A DNA stretch of 64,000 nucleotides from an uncultured Alphaproteobacteria bacterium. GTDB taxonomy: Bacteria > Pseudomonadota > Alphaproteobacteria > MPNO01 > UBA2964. The DNA lies in assembly GCA_943787225.1 (NCBI GenBank), contig CALSLP010000001.1:558001-622000 (forward strand), read 5' to 3'. Below, one piece after another: positions 48,439 to 57,569 of the stretch. How positions within the stretch are numbered: position 1 is the first letter of the stretch; each line of letters opens with the position of its first letter. A model generated the notes under the pieces. The model saw nothing but the letters and a program-made list of their open reading frames with translations. It was not told the origin of the DNA and searched no databases. Both the position numbers and the translations under genes were made by a program.

Positions 48439-49615
48439 TTATTTTCCTCTTTGGTCTATCAGTGAAGGGCCGTCTTCGAGCTCTGACATAATCGAAATTT
48501 CATCTACGGAAATCAGTGTCTGGCTTTTAAAACGCCGTGAAACGAGCTCCGCAGCATCGTCCCCAGCTGTTCCCTTAAGGGCCAAAGACAATGTGTCGCC
48601 GCCACCGGTCTTAGCGGACACCGTAAGCCTGTAAGTGCCATCGAGCCCATCAATACCAAGCAGGACCGCGCGGATCTCTGATGGGTACAGCTTGACGCCC
48701 TTTACCTTGACCATCTCGTCTGTCCGGCCAAACACCACATTGGGCAGACACACCGTCCGGCCAAACACCGACGGCGTCGTTATCTTTACGGTTAGATCGC
48801 CCGTGCGATACCGCACCAGCGGTTGCGCTTCTTTTTGCAGATGAGTCAGCACCAGTTCACCGCGTTCACCATCGGCGACCGGCTGCAATGTTTCAGGGTC
48901 AATCACCTCGGCATAAACCAGCTCATCGAAGACATGGACACCCTGCCCGCCCGGGAAAGTACGGCCAACCGGCAGAAATTCTGACAGCGAGAACGCATCA
49001 ACCAACATAGTTCCCGGCATCGCATCGGCGACAGCATTGAACAAGGTTGGATTCCCGGTGAAGGCTTCACCACCGGCAAAGAAGACCTTAGGTGGCTTCA
49101 CGCCTGCTTCAAGCAGTCGAAGCGAAAAGCTCGGATTGCCCGCCAGAATATTGACGTTATGCGCGTTGCAGATTTCGACAGCGCGATCAGCTTCACCAGG
49201 CCCAAGCGGAATACAGGTAACGCCATGCGCTTCCATCTGGCTCTGATAGAACAGCCCAGCGACAAACAGGTGATAGCCAAAGAACACGGCGCAAACATCG
49301 CCTTCCTCGACACCGCAGGCATCAAGATGGGTCCGGCAGGCGCCGATCATGAGACTAAGGTCCCGTCTGGTCTGCATCACGGGCACAAGACCGCCGCCCA
49401 TCGGGCTCATATTCATCCGTACTGGATTGGTGCCTCCAAAAGCGCCGTATCCTGGCTTTATGCATTTCTGCGACCAAATCAGGGCGCGACATCAAAGGAA
49501 CAGCGTTCGCGAAGTCGGCGGCGTCAGCGACATTGTTTGGCAATTTGTCACTGTAAAACGGATGACGTGACAGCCGATCAAGCGCAGCGTTAAGAGGATC
49601 CAGAGGAAAAGTCAT
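48439..49615 (-). pseudogene. phenylacetate-CoA ligase-like adenylate-forming enzyme, one frameshift
   Basis: The N-terminal 57 residues (MTFPLDPLNAALDRLSRHPF) and a 325-residue main part join by removing one T of a TTTT run (plus-strand AAAA, 49438-49441), reading RIRRF-GGTNPVRMNMSPMG. PaaK-type features are the phosphate-loop equivalent GGTNP, DAFSLSEFLPVG, VRYRTGDLT and FGRTDEMVKVKGVKLYPSEI. The corrected length is about 391 aa, a little short. It would activate an aryl or acyl acid to the CoA thioester, feeding the downstream hydratase, dehydrogenase and thiolase. Confidence 0.82.
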
Positions 49616-49675
49616 AGCTTATGTTGTAAAAGCCCCATCCCGGCACGGCAAGACCATGGATAGAGAAACGCCACC

Positions 49676-50056
49676 TTATTGCGATTCCCGGTCTGCCATG
49701 CGGATCAGACGCTCTTCATTCAGCGGCAATTTATCACCAAGCCAAAATCCAAAAACCAAGTGATCGTTATAGGCATTCTCGGTATGGGGATGCACCAATA
49801 CGTTCAACCCGTCACGATTAACCGCCAGCCATTGGACCAGCCGGTCAAACTGATCAACCTCAAAGGCGACCTGATACATCGAGACAAGATGCGGGCCAAC
49901 GATCTCGTCATGCCAGCGTCCCATTGTCGTATCAGGGAATTCTTCGACGATTCTTTCGCGAAGGCCTGCAGCGGTATCCTTGGTGTTCTCGGGGTCGTAA
50001 TAAACATGGGCATGCCAATGTTCGATAGCTTCAACTGGGCGATTTGGAAATGTCAT
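49676..50056 (-). CDS. DOPA 4,5-dioxygenase family protein
   Basis: A 126-aa small extradiol-type dioxygenase-like protein. Family marks are EHWHAHVYYD with H13, H15 and H17, VGPHLVSMYQVAF, and LVHPHTENAYNDH. Bacterial homologues are mostly uncharacterised; plant and fungal relatives cleave the ring of DOPA. It is the first gene of the minus-strand acyl-CoA run and diverges from the fumarylpyruvate-hydrolase-like gene. Confidence 0.86.
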   Translation of the reverse strand: MTFPNRPVEAIEHWHAHVYYDPENTKDTAAGLRERIVEEFPDTTMGRWHDEIVGPHLVSMYQVAFEVDQFDRLVQWLAVNRDGLNVLVHPHTENAYNDHLVFGFWLGDKLPLNEERLIRMADRESQ

Positions 50057-50097
50057 TTTTGCCTCACGAGCACGATGTTTCGATTATTCTATCCTAT

Positions 50098-50107
50098 CCT
50101 AATTAGG
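50098..50107. promoter_or_regulatory. AT-centred palindrome in the divergent promoter region
   Basis: CCTAATTAGG is a perfect 10-bp palindrome between the divergent DOPA-dioxygenase-like (start 50056) and FAH-family (start 50216) genes. MarR proteins often bind such AT-centred sites, and a MarR gene is the second gene of the plus-strand unit. The link is inferred from position only. Confidence 0.3.
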
Positions 50108-50215
50108 GAGGCACGGCCCTAAATCCAGCCCCGAAAATTGGCACGGTGATCCTTGCCCTTTGGGCCCCGGTAGGTCACATTCACGCCAACATTTATTTGA
50201 TTTGGAGTGACAATA

Positions 50216-50899
50216 ATGAGCTACGCGATTCCCAGCTGGGATTTACCTTCTGTACCCGTCGTCGGCAGCGAAGACCGCTTCCCAGTGCGCCGGATTTATT
50301 GCATTGGCCGAAACTATGCAGCCCATGCCCGCGAGATGGGTGCCGACGAACGCGAACCACCATTTTTCTTCCTGAAACCTGGTGATGCAATTGTCCAGAA
50401 CGGCGCGACCATCCCCTATCCGCCTGCGACGGAGAACTTCCATTATGAGGCTGAGCTGGTTGCCGCCATCGGCAAGGGCGGTGCAAACATTTCCGTTGAT
50501 GATGCCAATGACCATATCTTCGGCTATGGCGTCGGCATTGATCTGACCCGCCGCGATCTTCAGGAAGAAGCCAAAGGCATGCGTCGCCCCTGGGATATGG
50601 GCAAAGGCTTTGACGCCTCCGCCCCTTGCAGCGAAATTTATCCAGCGGCCACGATTGGCCACCCCACTGCTGGTGCCATCACGCTGACCGTCAATGGTGA
50701 GACCCGGCAATCTGGCGATATCGGTGACATGATCTGGAATATGCCAGAAAGTGTTGCCTATCTCTCAGGTCTGGTAACGCTGGAACCTGGCGATTTGATC
50801 TATACCGGTACGCCAGAAGGTGTTGGCGCGGTAAATCGGGGTGAAGAGATTGTCGTCCATGTTGACGGTGTCTGTGACCTGACCCTGAAAATTGCCTAA
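50216..50899 (+). CDS. fumarylacetoacetate hydrolase family, probable fumarylpyruvate hydrolase
   Basis: A 227-aa hydrolase. ATG at 50216 with TTGGAG about eight bases upstream is preferred over GTG at 50207. Metal ligands are E78 and E80 (YEAEL) and D109 (GIDLTRRD); IYCIGRNYAAHAREMG is a family signature. Length and motifs fit fumarylpyruvate hydrolase, the last step of the gentisate route, and gentisate 1,2-dioxygenase is encoded 1 kb away. No maleylpyruvate isomerase is seen, so the enzyme might instead act on maleylpyruvate. Confidence 0.9.
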   Translation: MSYAIPSWDLPSVPVVGSEDRFPVRRIYCIGRNYAAHAREMGADEREPPFFFLKPGDAIVQNGATIPYPPATENFHYEAELVAAIGKGGANISVDDANDHIFGYGVGIDLTRRDLQEEAKGMRRPWDMGKGFDASAPCSEIYPAATIGHPTAGAITLTVNGETRQSGDIGDMIWNMPESVAYLSGLVTLEPGDLIYTGTPEGVGAVNRGEEIVVHVDGVCDLTLKIA

Positions 50900-50914
50900 G
50901 GCAGCTAGGCACTG

Positions 50915-51376
50915 ATGGCTGATAAAACGGGCAAACCCGACTCTATCAATATGGCGGCTCTGCCTGACTTGATCGGGTACAATCTGCGCTGTGCGCAGGT
51001 TGCCGTTTTTCAGCATTTCAACAAAACCATTGGCGAGGTCGAAATCTCCCCGCCGCAATATGGGGCATTGGTCCTGATCGATGCAAACCCCGGGATCAGC
51101 CAGTCGGCAATCGCCAGTGCCCTGCGGTTTGACCGGTCTACTCTTGTACAGATTATTGACCGGCTAGAGGATCGAAACCTGGTCGTCAGGGAAGTTTCTG
51201 CCACTGACCGCCGGTCTCACGCTCTTAAACTGACCGATTTGGGGCATAGTTTGCTGGCGAAATTAAGTATTTTAGTCAACACACACGAACAACACATGAC
51301 CCGTGACCTCTCCGTCGACGAACGCCATACGTTGATGGAACTACTTGCGCGGGTTTATAAAGAGGCAGAAGATTAA
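50915..51376 (+). CDS. MarR-family transcriptional regulator
   Basis: A 153-aa winged-helix regulator. The recognition helix region RFDRSTLVQIIDRLEDRN and wing STDRRSHALKLTDLG-like segment are typical. It starts 15 bp after the FAH-family gene and precedes a cupin gene by 23 bp. MarR proteins in aromatic clusters usually repress transport or catabolic genes until an aromatic acid or its CoA ester binds. The palindromes at 50098 and 58726 are candidate targets. Confidence 0.93.
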   Translation: MADKTGKPDSINMAALPDLIGYNLRCAQVAVFQHFNKTIGEVEISPPQYGALVLIDANPGISQSAIASALRFDRSTLVQIIDRLEDRNLVVREVSATDRRSHALKLTDLGHSLLAKLSILVNTHEQHMTRDLSVDERHTLMELLARVYKEAED

Positions 51377-51399
51377 CCATCTAATTTTTGGAGGTACTT

Positions 51400-51864
51400 A
51401 TGGCTGCACGTAGAGAAGACCTAATTGAAGAAGCACAACAAAAAGCGCGTTCACCTCAGATTTTCAAATATGAAAAACCCGAAGGGCTGAAAGCTGGAAA
51501 ATCAATTGTCACACTGGGAACATCCGGTCTGCTCCGCGGTTCTGTTCAGATCGTCAAAAAAGGGGAAGGTGATAACAACATGCACATCCATACCGGTATG
51601 GACGGGATGTGGATGTGTATGAAGGGTGAAGCGACCTTCTACGGACCAGATGACGAAGTTCTTGGCGTCTACGGCCCACAGGAAGGCATCATCATGCCAC
51701 ACGGCAATGCCTACTGGTTCGCCAGTACGGGGGATGTCGATCTTGAAATCCTGCAGGTCGTGACCTGGGCTCCCGGCATCAAGGACGAACGCCTTGATCT
51801 TGAAGAGCAAAAAGATGGTGTCGGCCCCGGAAAGGGTGAGTTCTTTGACGCCCGTGTCCGCTAA
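51400..51864 (+). CDS. cupin-domain protein, unknown function
   Basis: A 154-aa single-cupin protein. ATG at 51400 follows GGAGG by eight bases and is preferred over the in-frame TTG at 51388. The first cupin motif reads NNMHIHTGMDGMWMCMKGE and the second MPHGNAYWF, giving candidate metal histidines. It ends at a bidirectional terminator shared with the gentisate dioxygenase gene. It could be a small dioxygenase or isomerase of the pathway, perhaps filling the missing maleylpyruvate step, but this is only a guess from position. Confidence 0.85.
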   Translation: MAARREDLIEEAQQKARSPQIFKYEKPEGLKAGKSIVTLGTSGLLRGSVQIVKKGEGDNNMHIHTGMDGMWMCMKGEATFYGPDDEVLGVYGPQEGIIMPHGNAYWFASTGDVDLEILQVVTWAPGIKDERLDLEEQKDGVGPGKGEFFDARVR

Positions 51865-51882
51865 TTGCCGCTAAGAAGTTAC

Positions 51883-51915
51883 AAAAAAGGGCTGCCCATT
51901 GAGCAGCCCTTTTTC
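51883..51915. terminator. bidirectional rho-independent terminator
   Basis: A perfect 7-bp stem GGGCTGC/GCAGCCC with a 7-base loop is flanked by AAAAAA on the left and TTTTT on the right, so it can stop transcription of both the cupin gene (plus) and the gentisate dioxygenase operon (minus). Confidence 0.92.
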
Positions 51916-51932
51916 TTTGTGCTGTATTTGGA

Positions 51933-53000
51933 TCAGTGCGTGACGTTGCCGCGCTTTTCACGATAAAGCCCAAGTTTTTCGTGGACTCCTTTATCTGAAA
52001 AACTGAACAGGAATGCATCGTCATCATCACATTCATGATGATGCGGCAACCAACCCGGCACCACAAAAACATCGCGGGGGCCCCATTCGTAAGGTGTCCC
52101 ATTAATCACAGTACGGCCAGTTCCTTCAACGACAGAATAAATCCATGTCGCTGTGCATTGGAATTCCTGGGTTTTCATTTTCGCTGGCAGGAGTTCCATA
52201 TAACAATCCAGGGTCGGCATTACCGGCGCACCGGTATTCGGATTGATATACTGCATCTTGATACCGTGGAACGGATCAACCTCGCCTGCCTTCTTGAGGT
52301 TCACCAAGGCGCTCCGCGTCTCATCATATGGGTAGTGGAATACCGGGGAGTGTAATTCTTCGGATTTATAATTCATCGGCCGCATATTGGCGCCATAACG
52401 CGCAACATTATCGAATTGCGGCCGTCCTTCAGGATGGATGCCACCGTCTTCATAAAGCTCGGTAAACATCGTACCCAACGTCCGGATCAACGGAATATCG
52501 AGCCCGTCGAGCCAAACCACCGGTGTCGTCCCGACATTGCCATGGTCATGCCAAACGCCGGATGGCGTCAGGATCAAGTCGCCGGGCTTCATCGGTGCCT
52601 TTTCGCCATTGATTGCGGTATAGGCGCCATCGCCCTCGACAATAAAGCGCAAGGCCGCCGGTGAATGACGATGCGTTGGCGCCACTTCACCCGGCATAAT
52701 GAGTTGGAAGCCAGCAAACATTGAATCACTGGCGGCGGTCTCACCTTTCAGAGCGGGGTTCTCAAGAATAAGGACCCGACGTTCGGCTTCTTCCGCCGTT
52801 ATGAGCGTCGCCGTCTCCATCAAACTCGGACGAATATCGTCATACTTCCAGACATGGGGATCGGCCCGCATTTCTGGTTCTTTTTTCATAAACGTGAAAA
52901 GCCGTTCCCACAGTGGTGCAACAGCAAGCGGATCAATCTTGTTATAAAATGCTTCACGCTCTGGTGTTACTTCGGGTCTTTCATGAAGGCTTCTGGCCAT
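51933..53000 (-). CDS. gentisate 1,2-dioxygenase
   Basis: Opens the ring of gentisate (2,5-dihydroxybenzoate) to maleylpyruvate with Fe(II) and oxygen. The 355-aa bicupin protein has metal histidines H110 and H112 in APTHRHSPAALRFIVEG and H151/H153 in GVWHDHGN. The C-terminal cupin has PGWLPHHHE. It is the last gene of the TRAP/RdhA operon, 91 bp after the first dehalogenase-like gene. Close relatives may accept salicylate or 1-hydroxy-2-naphthoate, so the exact substrate is inferred. Confidence 0.92.
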   Translation of the reverse strand: MARSLHERPEVTPEREAFYNKIDPLAVAPLWERLFTFMKKEPEMRADPHVWKYDDIRPSLMETATLITAEEAERRVLILENPALKGETAASDSMFAGFQLIMPGEVAPTHRHSPAALRFIVEGDGAYTAINGEKAPMKPGDLILTPSGVWHDHGNVGTTPVVWLDGLDIPLIRTLGTMFTELYEDGGIHPEGRPQFDNVARYGANMRPMNYKSEELHSPVFHYPYDETRSALVNLKKAGEVDPFHGIKMQYINPNTGAPVMPTLDCYMELLPAKMKTQEFQCTATWIYSVVEGTGRTVINGTPYEWGPRDVFVVPGWLPHHHECDDDDAFLFSFSDKGVHEKLGLYREKRGNVTH

Positions 53001-53091
53001 ATCTTCCTCCTAGCCGGCGCACCGGCGAATTTGTTTGAAACTATAATGATCCGCCAATCTATCTCAAGCAACTGGCATATAGCCTTTTGCG

Positions 53092-54393
53092 CTATTTCGG
53101 CGGTTTCTCTGACTCTGCTCGTCGCTTGACCCCAGCGGGGCGGTCTATAGGAAATGGCCCGTCGTGATCAGGGGGTGGCATTGTATCCGGCGGGAATACC
53201 GCGTAGCGATCCTCTCCCCGCGGCGTGAATTCTTTTTTCAGATCGCGCTCATTTTCGCCTTTGGCGATCACGTATTCGCCATCGATATTCTCGTGATTCC
53301 ACCACCACTTATTGGCAACCGTCCTCTTACCATATTCAAACCAGTCATCCATTCGTGCCAGCAGGCCGCGGAGTGGAGGCACTTTGATAGCAAGCCATAA
53401 GGCAAGGCGATGGGTGAACAGACCTTCTTTGTTAAAGGGGCACATTTTCATGCAGCGTCCGCAGGAGGCGCCCTTTTGATTGGTCACCCGATAGAGCGTG
53501 CACTTCTCTGTGTCGGGTTTCCACATCTCATAGCCATTGAACATGATCTTGTCGCCAAACGAGATCGCATTGCACGGGCATTCATTGGCACATTTCATGC
53601 ATTTGCTGCAGAAATCCTGAAGACCAAAATCAATCGGCTTATCGATCTGCATGGGCAAATCAGTGGTAACGATATGCGTCTTAAACCGCGGCCCCAAAAA
53701 CGGATTGAGAACCAGTTCACCGATACGGCTCAGTTCACCCATCCCCGAAAGAAGCGTTAGCGGTAGATGCAACACGTCGGATTTGGTCGCGGTGTGCGCC
53801 CGCGCCGGATAGCCAAGCTGACGAATATAATCTGCGACTGTGCAGGCGATGGTGGAGCCCATGAGATAGGCGCGCTGGCTTTGGACATTGCTGATCCAGT
53901 CATCCCCAGACGCCGCATCAAGCGTTTCAAACCCCTGATCAGTGACAATAACGATGGCATATTTGTGATACGGCTCAATCGGCGTGCCATCATTGTCGTG
54001 GCTGTACCAGGCATAATCCGGCACTTCGCAAATCCCCACCATATCGGCATCGAGAAACATACACATCGATTTGATATGCTCTGCAACTTCCTGGGTATCT
54101 GTCGTAATCGGCGCGATGTCCGGGGCGACGGGGCCATCATGGAGATCGTCATGCGTCGCTGACATGCTGCGCAATGCCGCGCTCAACGGTGTCTTGGCAA
54201 AACGGTGGGTTCTCTCGAACTGCGCTTTCTTCCCAAGGTCCCCCTTGGCCGCGCGGGTAAACATGTTGGCGCGTTTCGGCACCCGCTTCACATCGCCTGA
54301 TATACAAGTGGTTGGCTGATCGACCCGTTTGATTTTGTGCATTGGGTATTTGCCCATATGCATCGGACGCTTACGTTGCGAAAACCACTTCAT
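53092..54393 (-). CDS. reductive dehalogenase-like corrinoid/[4Fe-4S] protein 1
   Basis: A 433-aa protein of the reductive-dehalogenase (RdhA) homologue type found in aerobes. The central part has GMGELSRIGE, LGPRFKTHIVTTDLPM and DKPIDFGLQDF. Two [4Fe-4S] motifs follow: C262, C265, C268, C272 (FCSKCMKCANECP) and C298, C311, C314, C318 (CGRCMKMCP). It has no Tat signal, so it acts in the cytoplasm, and lacks the C-terminal reductase domain of BhbA-type catabolic enzymes, so an external electron donor is needed. Its start overlaps the stop of a paralogue by 4 bp. QueG-like epoxyqueuosine reductase is a less likely alternative. Confidence 0.85.
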   Translation of the reverse strand: MKWFSQRKRPMHMGKYPMHKIKRVDQPTTCISGDVKRVPKRANMFTRAAKGDLGKKAQFERTHRFAKTPLSAALRSMSATHDDLHDGPVAPDIAPITTDTQEVAEHIKSMCMFLDADMVGICEVPDYAWYSHDNDGTPIEPYHKYAIVIVTDQGFETLDAASGDDWISNVQSQRAYLMGSTIACTVADYIRQLGYPARAHTATKSDVLHLPLTLLSGMGELSRIGELVLNPFLGPRFKTHIVTTDLPMQIDKPIDFGLQDFCSKCMKCANECPCNAISFGDKIMFNGYEMWKPDTEKCTLYRVTNQKGASCGRCMKMCPFNKEGLFTHRLALWLAIKVPPLRGLLARMDDWFEYGKRTVANKWWWNHENIDGEYVIAKGENERDLKKEFTPRGEDRYAVFPPDTMPPPDHDGPFPIDRPAGVKRRAESEKPPK

Positions 54394-55726
54394 TTCGCAG
54401 CCTCTTTCTCAGCAGCTATCCTATCGGCGTTCTCCTGTCGCGCCTGATCATAGCGCTTCATACCTTCTTTGCGATCAACGGGCGCTGCTTCCTTACGAGC
54501 CGGGTCCGGAATTGTATCTCGTGGGTACAACCCCAACCGCTGTGCAGAGGGTGCCTCGGGGTTCTTGTTGAGATCGCGCTGATTGACGTTCTCGGGGACA
54601 GTGACCTTGCGATCAACGATTTCAAGATCCCACCACCACTTTTTGACCGGATTGCGTTTACCGTAATCAAGCCAGTCATCAAGTCGCGCCAGGAAGCGCC
54701 TCATAAACGGCAGCTTGATCGCCGCCCACAACGCAGCGCGGTGAGAGATCAGCCCTTCCTTGTTAAACGGGCACATCTTCAGGCAACGACCACAGCCGCC
54801 ACCCTTGGAATTTGTGACGCGATAGGCCGTACATTTGGCAACGTCCGGCTTCCACATCTCGTAACCGTTGAACATCACCTTGTCGCCAAAGGAGATGGCG
54901 TTACAGGGGCATTCGACAGCGCATTTCATGCATTTCGAACAAAAATCCTGCAGGCCGAAATCGATGGGCTGGTCGGTCGCCAAAGGCAGGTTTGTGGTAA
55001 TGACTCGAAGATTTAAAACGCGGACCAATAAACGGATTCAGGACCACCTCGCCAATGCGGCTTAGCTCACCAAGACCCGCCAACATGACCAGCGGATTGT
55101 GCAAGACATCGCTTTCGAGGTTGGTATGGGCCTGCGCTTCATAGCCGAGCTGACGGATATATTCCGCCACCGTGCTGGCGATATTCGAACCCCACATATA
55201 AGCGCGGAAGCTTTGCGCATTGCTGATCCAGTCATCGCCGGACGCCGCGTCCAGTGTCTCAAACCCTTGATCAACAAGCAGAACAATTGCGTATTTATGG
55301 CGCGGTTCGATCTCATCGCCATTGGTGTCATGGCTGTACCAGGCGTATTCCGGCACTTCGCAAATCCCAACCATGTCAGCATTGAGGAAGTAGGTCAGCG
55401 CTTTGAAATGCTCCGCGCGTTCTGTGAGGTCATCCGGCAGCGGTGCCTTCGTCGTCCAGTGGCTCGCCTTTGTGCATCGGCAGGTGGGCCTGGCAAACCC
55501 TTCCCATCGAGCGAGCAAAAGGCAACTTGCCAACAAAACGCGGACGTTCGCGTTTCGCCTTATCGCCAAGATCACCGAGGGCTGCGCGATTAAAGAAATT
55601 AGCCCGCTTTGGAACGCGCGGCACATTGTCGGAAATAAAGGTAGTCGTCTTCGGGACTCGCTTCAGTTTCTCCATAGGGTATTTCCCCATATGGAGCTTT
55701 CTCTTGCGGCGTGAAAATAACTTCAT
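54390..55726 (-). pseudogene. reductive dehalogenase-like protein 2, two frameshifts
   Basis: Paralogue of the adjacent gene. The N-terminus (MKLFSRRKRKLHMGKYPMEK), the corrinoid-domain part (FLNADMVGICEVPEYAWYSH, GLGELSRIGE) and the Fe-S part (FCSKCMKCAVECPCNAISFG, CGRCLKMCPFNKEG) lie in three frames. Removing one base near 55446 and one near 55008 gives a continuous protein of about 444 aa. Both Fe-S motifs are complete, arguing against long-standing decay. It lies 13 bp after dctM and is coupled to the next gene. Confidence 0.82.
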
Positions 55727-55739
55727 GGGCCGCGACCCC

Positions 55740-57045
55740 TCAATTGATCATTGTGTTTGGCAAGAATAGAGCTATCTGTGGAAACGCCACCAGCAACGCC
55801 AGACAGACGCCCATCGCCAACCAGAACGGCAGGATACCCAAAAAGATATCACTCATCGGAATATCACCGGCGATCCCTTTAACAACAAAAACGTTCACCC
55901 CGACGGGAGGGCTGATCAAACCCATCTCCAGAACGATGACCATGACGACTCCGAACCAGATTGGATCATACCCTAATGCGAGGATCAGCGGGATGGACGA
56001 TGGGCAGGGTCAGCACCAACATCGCAAACCCTTCGAGAAAGGTTCCCATAACGATATAGGCGAGCAGAATGATCAGCAGCGCCCCAATCCGCGGCATCGA
56101 CTGATCACCCAGAATTTCAGCAAGATCTTCCGGAATATTCGTGAGCGCGATAAACGGACTAAAAATATGTGCACCGACAATAATCAGGAATACCAGCGCG
56201 GTTGTCCGCACCGTACGGAGCAGCACATCGCCCATCGCGGACGTGGTCACGCGACGGCGCACCACGGCAAGGAGAAGCGACAGGAATGCGCCGATACCGG
56301 CGGCTTCGGTCGGGCTAAATGCACCGATATAAATTCCGCCAATTGTGATGATAACGATACCAACCATGGCGCTTGCTTGCCGCAGCGCCGTGAATTTCTC
56401 ACGAATGGGGGTCCGGGGTCCGGGTGGTCCAAGCTCTGGCTTGATCCGGCACTGAATGTAAATCGCGACCATAAACAGAGCGGTCAACAACAATCCCGGC
56501 AACATACCGGCGAGAAATAACCTGCCGATAGATTCTTCCGTCAGGATTGCATAGATCACAAAGCCGGTACTGGGTGGAATAAGAATGCCTAATGTCCCAC
56601 CCGCGGCGATACAGCCCGTCGCGAGCCGCGAGCTATATTTGTATCGGCGCATTTCGGGGAGTGCGACACGTCCCATCGTCACCGCAGAGGCTACCGACGA
56701 GCCCGAGACGGCAGCAAACCCGGCGCATGCAGCAATCGTCGCCGATGCAAGTCCACCCCGCCAATGACCGAACCAGGAATAGGCGGCCTGATAAAGGTCG
56801 CGGCTCATGCCTGAAATGCTGGCAAGATTCCCCATGAGGACAAACAGGGGAATAACAATCAATTCATAGGACGACGCGATAACAAAGGGCTCACGACCCA
56901 GCTGCGCCATCGCAGCGGGCCAGCTGTTTAGAACGCCAAAGCCAACCGTCCCGACCACTGCCATCGCAATACCAACGGGCATGCGTAACGCCAGCAACCC
57001 AAAGAGACTTAACAAACCCAGTATACCGACAAGCGTGGGGGTCAT
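55740..57045 (-). pseudogene. dctM: TRAP transporter large permease, one frameshift
   Basis: Large membrane subunit of a TRAP importer. The first 355 residues are in one frame (ALRMPVGIAMAVVG, GTLGILIPPSTGFVIYAI, SPTEAAGIGAF). Reading CC for the CCC near 55990 continues into LILALGYDPIWFGVVMVIVL and EMGLISPPVGVNVFVVKG to the stop at 55740, about 434 aa in all, the normal size. It overlaps dctQ by 4 bp and precedes the second RdhA-like gene by 13 bp. The break looks like a homopolymer error. Confidence 0.88.
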
Positions 57046-57563
57046 GATTCACCGGGATCGTCGAGGTTGTCACCGCGGGCAGCGCGGCAAACCTGGATCA
57101 TGAGAACAAAACAATAGATTATCGAGCCGAATGCCACGACACCAAAAAATGGAAAGAGCGGAATCTCAAGCTCATTGGTCCCCTCACCCATCTCGAATGC
57201 GTCCAACCCTTGCTGCAATCCTTGCCAGGCCATGAGCCCGATCAAAACAACGCAGGCTGACCGGACAATGACGTCCGAAATTTGCACTATTCTGGGCGAG
57301 GCAAAGACACCGATAAAATCAACCGCGATATGGCCACCGGTAAGGCCGCAATAGCCGAGCCCAAAGAAGACCAATACCACCAGCCCCATCCGGCCATAGT
57401 CCAGTGCCCATAGAATAGGGGCATTGAAAATATAGCGCATGACGACGGCGTAGACGGTCAGCAGCATCAAAAAGAGAAGCGTCACCCCAGCCAAAATGGC
57501 GAGGTGACGCACACTCTTTCGGACGATGCTTTCTATTGGACGATCAGAAGGCACCAACAACAC
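57042..57563 (-). CDS. dctQ: TRAP transporter small permease
   Basis: A 173-aa membrane protein with four hydrophobic helices of the DctQ type (VMRYIFNAPILWALDYGRM is the conserved cytoplasmic-loop region, followed by GLTGGHIAVDFIG). It pairs with the DctM subunit. It starts 6 bp after dctP and overlaps dctM by 4 bp. Confidence 0.93.
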   Translation of the reverse strand: MLLVPSDRPIESIVRKSVRHLAILAGVTLLFLMLLTVYAVVMRYIFNAPILWALDYGRMGLVVLVFFGLGYCGLTGGHIAVDFIGVFASPRIVQISDVIVRSACVVLIGLMAWQGLQQGLDAFEMGEGTNELEIPLFPFFGVVAFGSIIYCFVLMIQVCRAARGDNLDDPGES

Positions 57564-57569
57564 TTAGGA

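Noticed and set aside
53092..54393. Epoxyqueuosine reductase QueG
   Set aside because: QueG shares Fe-S motifs, but the GELSRIGE ... DKPIDFGLQDFC arrangement, tandem duplication and catabolic context fit RdhA-like proteins better.
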